A stretch of DNA of 64,000 nucleotides from Eubacterium sp. AF22-8LB (GCF_003458715.1 NZ_QRVI01000010.1:1-64000); one strand, 5' to 3'; positions 52,867 through 60,832 are shown, numbered from the stretch's first letter. Numbers and translations are program-made. The notes: a model not told the origin generated them from the letters alone.

Positions 52867-54950
52867 ACTGTCCTATCCTCCCTGTGTTTAGTAGGTTTAC
52901 GATTATCACGTGTTTTTCTATTTCTTTTATCATACAATTCTTGTCTTCTTTTCTTTGCATAATCCAATGATTTATCATTATTTGCAAAATGATTGATATA
53001 ATGATCGAGTTGAGTTGTGTTTAAACTATTAATAAATTCCATATCTGGAACAACGTCTTCATTTTCTTCAGGCACATAATCACTCACATGAGACATTGAT
53101 AAAATCTTATCAACCATCACGTCAATTTCATCAAGTGAATGACAACCTAACAAATCATTCACGACAGAGACATTTTCACTACGATTATTGTCATCAATAC
53201 GATTTAAAATAGACTGAATAGAATAATCCAATCCTTCTACCCCTTTTAGATTAGATGTATCCATCCACTCATCCATATTAATCACCTTAAATTGCATGCT
53301 GTTCACATTATTCATAAAATCATCTACTGATGTATTGGAATTAAACAAACTGTCACGGATACTGAATCCCATCAATTCCAACGCTTCTTTTAAATCATCA
53401 TAAGACTTTACTTTCGGAATTAAAAAATCCAGACACTTCTTCATAGAAATCTCTGGTGGAACACTTTCTAAAATTGATTTATCAGGTACAACATCATCTA
53501 CCTGTGTTTCAACATGTATATTAGCTTTATCAAATACTATATTCTGTAAATCGCCAAGATTTTCGGCGTCTGTATGTAAAACAGTGTCAACAATCTCCGC
53601 ATTATCTGTCCTTTCATTCTCTTTAATAAAGGACTCAATACTTTCTAATGTAAATGGCACTCCATTCTCATCCATGACAGATGATAAATCAATTTCGTAA
53701 TTGGAATCTGGAAGTGAAATTGTAAATTTCTTTCCCTTAGACTTATCTTCCCAATAGCTTTTAAATTCATCAATATTTTGCATATGCTCAACACTATCAT
53801 ATGTAGAATCAACCTCAAACAGTTGATTTTTGGTAAGTACTAAGAATTTTTCATCAACAGGAAGCTCGATTGTAGCTGTAATGCCATCTCCATTTGATTT
53901 TTCATTCCATGAAATATACTTATTAGGAATCTCTATAAATTGATTCCCATTTGTTTGTGGCATACGAAACCAAGATACATTATCGTCTGCTAAAGCAGGT
54001 ATATCATTCACAAGTTGAACCTTTAGACTTTCATCTGCTGTAAACTGAAATACATTATTTAGATCATACTTATCATGGATATTAAAGCCAATTTGTTTCA
54101 AAACCTCTTTTAAATCATTATAAGTCGCAACTTTGGGAAGAAAATAATATAACATTTTTCTTACAACGTCTCTTGGCTCGTCAAATATTACTTCAGGCGT
54201 CCCTTCATCCATGAATGGATTCACTGTTGCCCTATCTTTATAATCTTTCTCATTTTGTTGTGGATCCACTTGCTTTTGATCATAGCTATATTCAGGTTCA
54301 CGGTCTTGAGTATATTCTTTGGACTTGTTAAAGATTCGATTTACAATATTCATCAGTTTGGCATCCCTTAATCTTTGTGAAAGTGTGGGTTTATGAGATA
54401 TGACCTCAAGTTCTCTTGTGATAACTTCCCATTTAGCTAAATCTGTCGAACATATCGTAAGCATATATTCTGCACTATTAATAATTGGCATATCTGGATT
54501 CTCAGGATCCATCACAATCTTGTTGTCTTCATCTCGAATAGTAAATGCTGTTACAATCTTCTTTTCAAAATCAGTTAATGATTTACCGTTGGAAACAGCT
54601 TTTTTCACAAGCTCTTCCAAGTCATCAGGTCTTCTCATTAAACAATAATCAATATTCATGTTGCGAGTCATTTGCTCAATAATTTCCTTATCCTGAGCTG
54701 TAACAGGTATACGTTCAATATCCGATTTTTTCACATCATAAGCTATATGAGCAAAAGTAGATTCATGTTTAAATCTGTGTCCTTTGTTCCCTTTTAAATA
54801 ATCTTTATAATGAGCTTCACCATATTTAACATTTGCATATTTTACAGAAGTCAAAAAACGTCTTAACGCCCTAGCAATATTTTCTCCAGTATTAATGGCA
54901 ATATGAAATACTGCTACACTTGCATTTTTCGAAGATGATTCAGTGGACAT
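52863..54950 (-). CDS. PcfB-like (DUF3801) conjugation protein
   Basis: The 695-aa protein begins with a PcfB/DUF3801-like domain (VAVFHIAINTGENIARALRRFL, KYGEAHYKDYL) covering ~1-140, followed by a long acidic extension with repeated FL(L/I)PKV..YNDLKE(V/A)L motifs (~260 and ~500), GFNIHDKYD and GFSIRDSLF. PcfB assists coupling-protein function in Gram-positive conjugation. The long C-terminal extension with an internal repeat is unusual and may bind the relaxosome. Confidence 0.68.
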   Translation of the reverse strand: MSTESSSKNASVAVFHIAINTGENIARALRRFLTSVKYANVKYGEAHYKDYLKGNKGHRFKHESTFAHIAYDVKKSDIERIPVTAQDKEIIEQMTRNMNIDYCLMRRPDDLEELVKKAVSNGKSLTDFEKKIVTAFTIRDEDNKIVMDPENPDMPIINSAEYMLTICSTDLAKWEVITRELEVISHKPTLSQRLRDAKLMNIVNRIFNKSKEYTQDREPEYSYDQKQVDPQQNEKDYKDRATVNPFMDEGTPEVIFDEPRDVVRKMLYYFLPKVATYNDLKEVLKQIGFNIHDKYDLNNVFQFTADESLKVQLVNDIPALADDNVSWFRMPQTNGNQFIEIPNKYISWNEKSNGDGITATIELPVDEKFLVLTKNQLFEVDSTYDSVEHMQNIDEFKSYWEDKSKGKKFTISLPDSNYEIDLSSVMDENGVPFTLESIESFIKENERTDNAEIVDTVLHTDAENLGDLQNIVFDKANIHVETQVDDVVPDKSILESVPPEISMKKCLDFLIPKVKSYDDLKEALELMGFSIRDSLFNSNTSVDDFMNNVNSMQFKVINMDEWMDTSNLKGVEGLDYSIQSILNRIDDNNRSENVSVVNDLLGCHSLDEIDVMVDKILSMSHVSDYVPEENEDVVPDMEFINSLNTTQLDHYINHFANNDKSLDYAKKRRQELYDKRNRKTRDNRKPTKHREDRTV

Positions 54951-55209
54951 TACTCTTATCCTCCTTCTTTAACATCTCTTTAAAGCGCTTTACATCTACT
55001 ATGTGAAGAGCCATTAACAACCCTGCAATCACCAGAAGGCTGATTCCATTAGAAACAACTAAAGCTGTTAATAAATTTACCCAATAATAATGAATCAAGG
55101 GAGTTAAACGAGTCAAAAAGCAAACAGCTAAGATTACGAAAATCACAATTGCAGCCTTTAACTTAGCGGATTTCAGTTCGATTGTATAATAATCTTTTTT
55201 TACAGCCAT
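54940..55209 (-). CDS. Small two-TM membrane protein of the ICE
   Basis: The 89-aa protein has two predicted TM helices (~20-38 and ~46-67) flanked by charged ends. The start is ATG 55209 with weak SD-like context in the preceding gene. It overlaps the PcfB-like gene by 11 bp. Function unknown, probably a transfer-channel accessory. Confidence 0.55.
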   Translation of the reverse strand: MAVKKDYYTIELKSAKLKAAIVIFVILAVCFLTRLTPLIHYYWVNLLTALVVSNGISLLVIAGLLMALHIVDVKRFKEMLKKEDKSNVH

Positions 55210-55211
55210 AA

Positions 55212-55553
55212 TTATTCACCAAACGGATTAAAAATATCATCATCCATCACATCCTGATGGATATTTTGCTCAATAATATCGGTGGCAGCACTGCCATCTA
55301 AGGACTCCGTTTTCTTTTTTCTTCTTTTCTTCGTAACTGTATTTAACGTTGCACTTAAACATTCCCATTCGGATACTTCTTTACCAAGCTTCTCAAAAGA
55401 AGCCATTAATTTCTTTTCAGCAGATAAAACTTTATTCAAGTTAGAGTCTACAGCTTCCAGCTCGTTTTGCAATTCTGATTTTCTTTTTGTCAAAGCATCC
55501 TTTTCTTTATAAAGATTTTTCAAAATCTCATTCTGCATTCTGTCAAAATCCAT
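55212..55553 (-). CDS. Coiled-coil ICE protein (DUF4315-like)
   Basis: The 113-aa protein starts MDFDRMQNEILKNLYKE at 55553, set by AAGGAGG 9 nt upstream. It is a coiled coil (~1-60), followed by a basic KKRRKKKTES patch and an acidic tail ending DDIFNPFGE. DUF4315-type coiled coils occur in the same position in ICEs, but the match is weak. The upstream in-frame extension (to 55718) reads through a terminator and is rejected. The palindrome variant at 55283 encodes its DGSAAT segment. Confidence 0.55.
   Translation of the reverse strand: MDFDRMQNEILKNLYKEKDALTKRKSELQNELEAVDSNLNKVLSAEKKLMASFEKLGKEVSEWECLSATLNTVTKKRRKKKTESLDGSAATDIIEQNIHQDVMDDDIFNPFGE
55283..55296. repeat. ICE palindrome, second intragenic copy (variant)
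   Basis: TGGCAGCACTGCCA inside the coiled-coil gene, encoding DGSAAT; compare the intragenic copy encoding DGSTAT at 36693. Confidence 0.7.
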
Positions 55554-55577
55554 TTGTATTTCCTCCTTGTCATAACG

Positions 55578-55608
55578 CATAAAAAAAGTCCTGTCAGGGT
55601 ACAGGACT
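55578..55608 (-). terminator. Terminator between HU and the transfer operon
   Basis: AGTCCTGT-ACCCTG-ACAGGACT followed by TTTTTT on the minus strand, preceded by hairpin GGTGAAA...TTTCACC (~55614-55643). It separates the HU/array transcript from the downstream transfer genes and could act as an attenuator if transcription enters from HU. Confidence 0.8.
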
Positions 55609-55726
55609 AATAAGGTGAAACATACATATTTATAAATTTCACCTGAACTATCTGGACTTACATCATGTGAAAAAAGCCATAAGGGCATGATTGCCAGAAT
55701 AATTTGATAACCAATCATATAAATAT

Positions 55727-56005
55727 CTACTTATTAACTAAGTCTTTTAAAGATTTAGAAGATGTAAATTTCACATACTTAGAAGCAGGAATACAAATTC
55801 TTTCCATTGTCATAGGGTTGATTCCCATACGTTCTTTACGTTCATTAACTACAAACTTACCAAATCCTGCAATTTCTAAAGTATCACCTTCCGATAGTGT
55901 TTCTATCATCTTTTCAAACACGCAAGATACGATCTTATCTATATCTTTTTTTGAAATGGTATCAAATTGTTCACTTACTTCTTGAATTAAAGCTGTCTTG
56001 TTCAT
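55727..56005 (-). CDS. hup: HU-family DNA-binding protein
   Basis: The 92-aa protein matches HU/IHF: MNKTALIQEVSEQF, the GDTLEIAGFGKFVVNERKERMG beta-arm start (read GFGKFVVNERK), NPMTMERICIPASKYVKF, and the conserved C-terminal helix. HU bends DNA and could support excision or transcription of the ICE. GGGGGTGGG lies 7 nt before the ATG. It directly follows the CRISPR-like array. Confidence 0.92.
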   Translation of the reverse strand: MNKTALIQEVSEQFDTISKKDIDKIVSCVFEKMIETLSEGDTLEIAGFGKFVVNERKERMGINPMTMERICIPASKYVKFTSSKSLKDLVNK

Positions 56006-56082
56006 CTTTGCCCACCCCCTTTTCTTTTATTAACATCTATAATGTAAAATATTTATCTAAAAAATACAAATTCTATGTAAAT

Positions 56083-56214
56083 GCTAACTACACATTAAAT
56101 TGACATAGCTGACCTTCACTACCATCTGGTGATGTGTTGGTATACAACTGATTGTACCTGCACCTAAGCAAATCATTGCCTTCACTACCATAAGAAAACA
56201 TGCTGATATTCAAC
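56083..56214 (-). CRISPR. CRISPR-like array 2 (two repeats, guides 5 and 6)
   Basis: On the minus strand: repeat R4 (56214-56179), guide 5 (56178-56149, 30 nt), repeat R5 (56148-56113), possible guide 6 (56112-56083). Both 36-bp repeats begin GTTG and end GGTAGTGAAGG but are diverged in the middle. R4 follows scaffold copy 2 by ~11 nt. Guide 5 matches the ICE major pilin gene at 29 of 30 positions. Guide 6 is flanked by only one repeat and may be a remnant. Confidence 0.85.
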
Positions 56215-56223
56215 ATCAAATCA

Positions 56224-56337
56224 ATGGCATTACAGACTACTATAAAATTTTAACCTTACCACGAATGGCAAAGGTGTGGTTTTAGTTCATCTGTACTTTC
56301 GGCATTTCTGCCAAGGTCCGTGAATCGACCTTATATA
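56224..56337 (-). ncRNA. Scaffold (tracr/omega-like) RNA, copy 2
   Basis: A 114-bp segment aligning without gaps to copy 1 (56622-56735), with 9 differences. On the minus strand it starts with hairpin AAGGTC/GACCTT, then GGCA-GAAA-TGCC (copy 1: GATA-GCAA-TATC, both GNRA-capped and fully compensated). It then has ACCTTTGYCA-TTCG-TGGYAAGGT with pairing preserved in both copies. It ends ATGGC-TTACAG... shortly before repeat R4. A shared TATATAAGGTC at its upstream edge may be part of the promoter. Confidence 0.75.
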
Positions 56338-56381
56338 TTAAGCTTATCATTCAAGCCAACTAATAGTTGTCTTATTAAAAC

Positions 56382-56620
56382 ACATCATGATTCATTACTT
56401 GCAATACACGCCCTTCACTACCATGTGAAATCGTGCTGTACTGCAACAAAGAATGCTATACTTTATTTTCCCTTCACCCTTCACTACCATGTGAATACAC
56501 GCTGATGTACAACTAGCTTTCTTATTTGAAGTTTCTGTATTATCCTTCACTACCATGTGAAAACACGCTGATGTACAACCAAGTACGAATTCAATCAAGC
56601 ACCAAAACCCCTTCACTACG
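56382..56620 (-). CRISPR. CRISPR-like array 1 (guide 1, three repeats, guides 2-4)
   Basis: On the minus strand: the scaffold 1 end CGTAGTGAAGG (56620-56610) is followed directly by guide 1 (56609-56580), R1 (56579-56544), guide 2 (56543-56514), R2 (56513-56478), guide 3 (56477-56448), R3 (56447-56412) and possible guide 4 (56411-56382). R1 and R2 are nearly identical (36 bp, starting GTTGTACATCAGCGTG, ending CATGGTAGTGAAGG). R3 is degenerate in its 5' half. All guides are 30 nt. The repeat 3' end can fold as TTCAC-ATGGTA-GTGAA just before the guide. Confidence 0.88.
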
Positions 56621-56621
56621 C

Positions 56622-56735
56622 ATGGCATTACAGACTACTATAAAATGTTAACCTTGCCACGAATGACAAAGGTGTGGTTTTAGTTCATCTGTACTTTCGA
56701 TATTGCTATCAAGGTCCGTGAACCGACCTTATATA
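56622..56735 (-). ncRNA. Scaffold (tracr/omega-like) RNA, copy 1, fused to guide 1
   Basis: See copy 2 for the structure: hairpins AAGGTC/GACCTT, GATA-GCAA-TATC and ACCTTTGTCA-TTCG-TGGCAAGGT on the minus strand. Its 3' end runs into the last 11 nt of a repeat (CGTAGTGAAGG) and straight into a 30-nt guide with no complete repeat between. It would therefore act as a ready-made single-guide RNA. The effector gene ends 37 bp upstream, after a weak hairpin TTAAGGC/GCCTTAA (56740-56758). Confidence 0.75.
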
Positions 56736-56771
56736 AAAGTTAAGGCAATCTGCCTTAATTTATATATTTAA

Positions 56772-58142
56772 CTAAAACTGGCTAATGAGTGTAGCCATAT
56801 CTTCTAAATTCTTTTTGCTAATGTTTTTTTCTTCGAGCACAGGATTTAATTTAGAATAACTAATCTCATTAATGGATACGCCATGATATGAAAGTTTTCT
56901 TTCAATCACAGACTTTAACATGGATGGACTGGCAGCCTGAATCTTTCTACCTAAATTTCTTTGAAGAAATTTAAAGTCCATTTTATTACAATTAAATACA
57001 TCACCAGATGCAATGACTACATTTGCAAGGATTTCCTGCAATAATTTCTTTTCCTCACATTCCTTTCGGAAAATCTCGTAAAGTTCAGCACGATATTTTT
57101 TATAAGCGTTTGAAAAATGCCATCCTTTGATTTCACTTTTTTCTTTGCTGGTTCCATCTTCATTGTAGTTGTCTGGATTTGTTGCACGTCTGGATGTATC
57201 CATCTTCTGCGACAATTCAGTTTTCTTATCCTCATGATTTTTGATTTCTAAATGATATGTTTTAACACCATCTTCTGTCGAAACCGTAAGACTTGTACTT
57301 GTAAAGTACAAACCAACATTACCTTTTCCAAGCTGCCTTTTCAATTCACCTGTCTGTTTATTAAATTTATCAGGCACATGTCCTTTCAACGTGAGCTGGA
57401 TATAATACTTCCATTTCCCTTTGATCTTTTCACGTTTTACAGCACAGTAGCAGATTTCCGATTGCAACGCCTTCCATTCATACAACGTGCATTTAGCAAG
57501 GTCGATTGAAAATTCAAGGCCTTGCCATTTAACCAATCCAGCTTTCTTTTCATCATCTAAGATGAATCGAATTCCTGTTGTGTTCTGACTCCCACAAAGA
57601 CTTTTCAAAGTATCTTTTCTTTTATAATGCACACAAGGGTTTACTTTGTCTTCATCACTTCTGTACTGGTCTTTGATAAGTTCTTCTTCCATCTTCTCAA
57701 AAGCTCTGAAACAACGTACTGCCAGATTATTACAAATCTGAGAATTCAGGTTTTTCTTATAATATCCTCGGTATTTCTTCATATCCATTCCAAATCCGAA
57801 CTCAGACCAATTAAACATCTTCTTGATGTTGTAAATAATATCATATTGTTCTTTTCTTTGCTTTTTAAAATCCTGAATCATCTTTTTTGTTTCTTTTGAA
57901 ATATCAGACGCATTATTTAGAGACTTAATCTGGTATGTAAAATCCTTTATCAAGCTCTGGGCATTCCGATAATCCTTGCGTTTTGTCATTTCAAAATATT
58001 TCTTTTTTTCAAAATTCAAAAATTTATTATACAATTGCTCACCCAATCTAAAGCGTTTCTCTAAAATGTGTTCTTGATATAACTCTGTTTTCAGGGGCAA
58101 TGTAAGTATATATCGCCCAGATGTATTTTCTGCATTGCTCAT
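56772..58142 (-). CDS. Nuclease-dead Cas12/TnpB-like protein
   Basis: The 456-aa protein has an N-terminal helical region (TLPLKTELYQEHILEKRFRL), a TnpB/Cas12-like wedge and RuvC-like core (LGKGNVGLYFTSTSL, SRRATNPDNYNEDGTS, ANVVIASGDVFN, RNLGRKIQAASPSMLKS, ERKLSYHGVSINEIS). Compared with TnpB (GIDLG, EDLN, C-terminal CxxC zinc ribbon and DxNAA), the RuvC-I Asp is Asn275, the RuvC-II Glu is Gly380, and the third acidic residue and zinc ribbon are absent. The protein should bind guided DNA without cutting. AAGGAGG 9 nt before the ATG. It lies directly upstream of scaffold RNA and array. Confidence 0.82.
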   Translation of the reverse strand: MSNAENTSGRYILTLPLKTELYQEHILEKRFRLGEQLYNKFLNFEKKKYFEMTKRKDYRNAQSLIKDFTYQIKSLNNASDISKETKKMIQDFKKQRKEQYDIIYNIKKMFNWSEFGFGMDMKKYRGYYKKNLNSQICNNLAVRCFRAFEKMEEELIKDQYRSDEDKVNPCVHYKRKDTLKSLCGSQNTTGIRFILDDEKKAGLVKWQGLEFSIDLAKCTLYEWKALQSEICYCAVKREKIKGKWKYYIQLTLKGHVPDKFNKQTGELKRQLGKGNVGLYFTSTSLTVSTEDGVKTYHLEIKNHEDKKTELSQKMDTSRRATNPDNYNEDGTSKEKSEIKGWHFSNAYKKYRAELYEIFRKECEEKKLLQEILANVVIASGDVFNCNKMDFKFLQRNLGRKIQAASPSMLKSVIERKLSYHGVSINEISYSKLNPVLEEKNISKKNLEDMATLISQF

Positions 58143-58182
58143 AATATAAATCCTCCTTTTTTTATTGAAAAAACAGTCAATC

Positions 58183-58377
58183 CTAAGAATTATCTGTCTT
58201 TAAAACGTAAGCTGAAATTTTATTTTTGATTTTACAAATTTGAAATTTATAATTGTTAAAACTATTGATGATTTCAATTGGTGCATTGGGTAAAGGCTCA
58301 TACATGTCATCTAAATATATCCTGTTCTGCGGTTCTCTCCAAAAAGTATCGAGTTTCAATTTACTGTAATCAATCAT
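58183..58377 (-). CDS. Small protein upstream of the Cas12-like gene
   Basis: The 64-aa protein starts MIDYSKLKLDTFWREPQ and has a mixed, beta-leaning composition without a known domain. It lies 40 bp upstream of the Cas12-like ATG on the same strand and is probably cotranscribed. AAAAAGGAATGTTGTAGTATC before the ATG is only a weak ribosome-binding site. It could be an accessory factor, but nothing in the sequence shows this. Confidence 0.5.
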   Translation of the reverse strand: MIDYSKLKLDTFWREPQNRIYLDDMYEPLPNAPIEIINSFNNYKFQICKIKNKISAYVLKTDNS

Positions 58378-58402
58378 AGATACTACAACATTCCTTTTTG
58401 AG

Positions 58403-59542
58403 CTATTTAAGAAAAATCACACAGTCATTGACTGGCTGACTGTCTTCATCAAGTCCTGATATGATTTCTGAAGATACCGATACCCGTGTGCTTTTTATTT
58501 TGCTATGTTTTATTGAAAAGTCTGATAATTTATATAAACCGTCTGGTAATACCACTGGAAGAACACACTCTCCTTTTTTTAATGTAAATGTATTTATCCA
58601 ACGAACGCCATCATACATACTGATATAACCTTTTTTATCCGTTTTTAGATAATCTTTTTTATAGTTCTTTAGAGCTTTTTCATCATCCTGCAACATTTTA
58701 ATTTTAAATGTTGCATTCTCGTCTGACACTTTTGCATTTTTAGATTTTAAAACGATTCTTGTAGCAGACTGTATAGATTGATCACATTCAATCATCTTAA
58801 CCGTACCTTTAGAATCAGATGAAATCTCCTTACCATCCTTCATACGAATGTATGTATATGGAGTATCTTTATCTCTTGAAACAACAAGTTCAAAAGGATC
58901 TAAATTTATTTTGTCATCAATCTTTTTAATAATGTAAGTTCCTCTTAAAAAATCATTCGATTGAAGCACTCCATTGTCATCGGACTCCAAAATTTGATAA
59001 TCACCTTCTGAATCATTCTCTTTTGCAATTTCAATTGCTTTTTCTATATCTTCATTAGCCTCTTCATAATATTCTTTTTTTACACACTCGAATTTTGAAT
59101 GCAAAGGCATTACATCACCATTATCATCTGTTTTAATAGATGTAATTTTAAAACGAGAATGCATTTCTGTCAGATTCACAGATAAATTAGAATCTGCATT
59201 TTTTGTTTTATACGTAAATGAATAGTCCTTCTTTTTGATATCTTCCATTTTTGTATTTTTTTGTTTTAAAACTGAGTTGTTTTCTTTGATAGAATCAATA
59301 CCATATTTAAAATGGATTGTAATTTTCAACTCAGTATCCGGTATGAAATGAAATAAATCATCCCCTCCTTCAACAGAATAAGATATACCATTATCTGTCA
59401 CAACTTCAGCTGTTCCTAAACCGCCTGTAATCTCAAAATGTAGTGATTTTGAATCCTCATCCGCAAGAGTATTGAATACAGTTCCAGTCATTATTACAGA
59501 CGCCGACACCCACGTATACAAAATGTTTCTTATCATCGACAT
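58403..59542 (-). CDS. Secreted protein with SpaA-like domains
   Basis: The ~379-aa protein starts MSMIRNILYTWVSASV at 59542 (AAGGAGGG 7 nt upstream), with a probable signal peptide to ~residue 28, and continues through beta-rich, prealbumin-like segments (ENATFKIKMLQDDE, KKGYISMYDGVRW, LPDGLYKLSDFSI). There is no sorting motif or C-terminal TM, so it may be free or non-covalently surface-bound. It is the last gene before the Cas12-like gene and may be a pilus-associated component. Confidence 0.55.
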   Translation of the reverse strand: MSMIRNILYTWVSASVIMTGTVFNTLADEDSKSLHFEITGGLGTAEVVTDNGISYSVEGGDDLFHFIPDTELKITIHFKYGIDSIKENNSVLKQKNTKMEDIKKKDYSFTYKTKNADSNLSVNLTEMHSRFKITSIKTDDNGDVMPLHSKFECVKKEYYEEANEDIEKAIEIAKENDSEGDYQILESDDNGVLQSNDFLRGTYIIKKIDDKINLDPFELVVSRDKDTPYTYIRMKDGKEISSDSKGTVKMIECDQSIQSATRIVLKSKNAKVSDENATFKIKMLQDDEKALKNYKKDYLKTDKKGYISMYDGVRWINTFTLKKGECVLPVVLPDGLYKLSDFSIKHSKIKSTRVSVSSEIISGLDEDSQPVNDCVIFLK

Positions 59543-59640
59543 AAAGTTTCCCTCCTTATACACCATGTCAGTACATCAAGCATTCTTTGTACATCTTCTT
59601 TAACTTGTTTTTTAGTAAAAGAATGCCTATAATTGTAGTA

Positions 59641-59706
59641 CAAAGAGCATATATCATGTCGTCTGGCAATTGCGACCAGTGGGACGTGGTATATGCTCTG
59701 TTTTTA
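59641..59706 (+). ncRNA. Candidate plus-strand small RNA opposite the transfer/pilus operon
   Basis: TTGTTT (59605-59610), a 17-bp spacer and TATAAT (59628-59633) precede a ~66-nt segment whose ends AGAGCATAT (59644-59652) and ATATGCTCT (59691-59699) form a long stem with several plus-strand G-U pairs, followed by GTTTTT. It lies on the strand opposite all surrounding genes, in the gap between two pilus-region genes. Confidence 0.55.
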
Positions 59707-59780
59707 CATTTTCCTAGTATTTATAGATTATATTCATATTGCATATGAAACTAACATTTAGATTTAGTCCCATATGCAAT

Positions 59781-59807
59781 AAAAGGAAGGTACTAAGCCT
59801 TCCTTTT
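59781..59807. terminator. Bidirectional terminator in the pilus region
   Basis: AAAAGGAAGG-TACTAAG-CCTTCCTTTT: a perfect 10-bp stem with T-rich tails on both strands. It ends the minus-strand basal pilin gene. Confidence 0.82.
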
Positions 59808-59812
59808 AAAAA

Positions 59813-60832
59813 TTAATCTTCACTTTTACGAATCTTGCGTACAGTTGCAATTGAAGCACCTAGTGCGATAACAACAATACCTAACATCATATACATCATG
59901 TCTTTGTTTTTAGCAGCACCTGTGTTTACACTAGGCAACATGACATTCTGGTATACGATTGAATAACGATGATTATCATCTACGTGAACTTCCTTGTCAT
60001 TTACAAATAATCCATCATCTGTAAATTTAACTTTTACAACTTCATCCGATAATTTATATCCTTGGGGAGCACTTGATTCTTTAATGTAAGTTGTTCCGTA
60101 ACGAATCAAGAATTCAGCAGTACCAGTTTTCTGATCGCCTGCGATGGTTTCAAGTTTTGAACTTTCAGCACAGTTTTCCTGTGAATATGAAGTGAATTCA
60201 AATTTGTTTGACTTGATATTCTGTCCAGTTACACTGTCAACCTTGTTCACCAAGATACGTGGTAAAGCAGTATGTTTTGGATATACTGTTACATCATACT
60301 GGAACAATTCATCTTCATCATCCCATGTTGGAATCCCAACAATGAATGGAGTAATTGTTTCAAAATCAGCCAAATCTTCAACATAAACTAGATACACACC
60401 GACTGGAAGGTCTTTGCAAGTTGCTTTCCCTTCTTCGTCTGTTGTCATTTCATAGTCAGGAGTTTCGACTTTTTTAGCCATATCCTTGGCTACTTTGTCG
60501 ATCTCATCTGCTGTTTTAATCTCATTCAAGTCCAAATTCTCGTCTGCAAAAGGCTTATATTTAATGATATATTCGCCTTTTACGATGTCAGCAATCTGGA
60601 CTACACCAAACTTTACATTTTCTTTGGAAAGGTATTTATCATAAGGGTCTGTTAATTCAACTGAAATTGACCCTAATCCATTATCAGGTACTTTAGTCAA
60701 ATCTTCTTCAGGTAGAATTGTAACATCCCCTACTTCTGGATTATCTGTAATATCTTTAGCCTGTAGATTTAAGCATGGTACTAAAACTAGCATCAAGCTC
60801 AAGGCTAAACCGATTTTCTTCAGAATCTTCAT
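59813..60832 (-). CDS. LPXTG-like pilin subunit (basal/anchor type)
   Basis: The 339-aa protein has a signal peptide (~1-25), SpaA-like domains (LPRILVNKVDSVTGQNIKS and KESSAPQGYKLSDEVVK segments), and a C-terminal LPSVNTG followed by a TM helix (MYMMLGIVVIALGASI) and a basic tail. The LPxxNTG-like motif is a noncanonical sortase signal. It follows the sortase gene with a 4-bp overlap and probably forms the base of the pilus. Confidence 0.75.
   Translation of the reverse strand: MKILKKIGLALSLMLVLVPCLNLQAKDITDNPEVGDVTILPEEDLTKVPDNGLGSISVELTDPYDKYLSKENVKFGVVQIADIVKGEYIIKYKPFADENLDLNEIKTADEIDKVAKDMAKKVETPDYEMTTDEEGKATCKDLPVGVYLVYVEDLADFETITPFIVGIPTWDDEDELFQYDVTVYPKHTALPRILVNKVDSVTGQNIKSNKFEFTSYSQENCAESSKLETIAGDQKTGTAEFLIRYGTTYIKESSAPQGYKLSDEVVKVKFTDDGLFVNDKEVHVDDNHRYSIVYQNVMLPSVNTGAAKNKDMMYMMLGIVVIALGASIATVRKIRKSED

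Noticed and set aside
55554..55718. 55-codon in-frame extension upstream of the coiled-coil ICE gene
   Set aside because: It reads through a strong terminator hairpin and lacks a ribosome-binding site; AAGGAGG points to the ATG at 55553.
56395..56628. 77-codon minus-strand frame across the array
   Set aside because: It is a translation of the 36-bp repeats (recurring FHMVVK) with no ribosome-binding site; the DNA is the guide array.
59614..59640. Guide 3 target at the plus-strand small-RNA promoter
   Set aside because: Only AAAGAATGC is shared before the alignment slips, too short for a guide match. I found no match for guides 1-4 or 6 in this window by eye.
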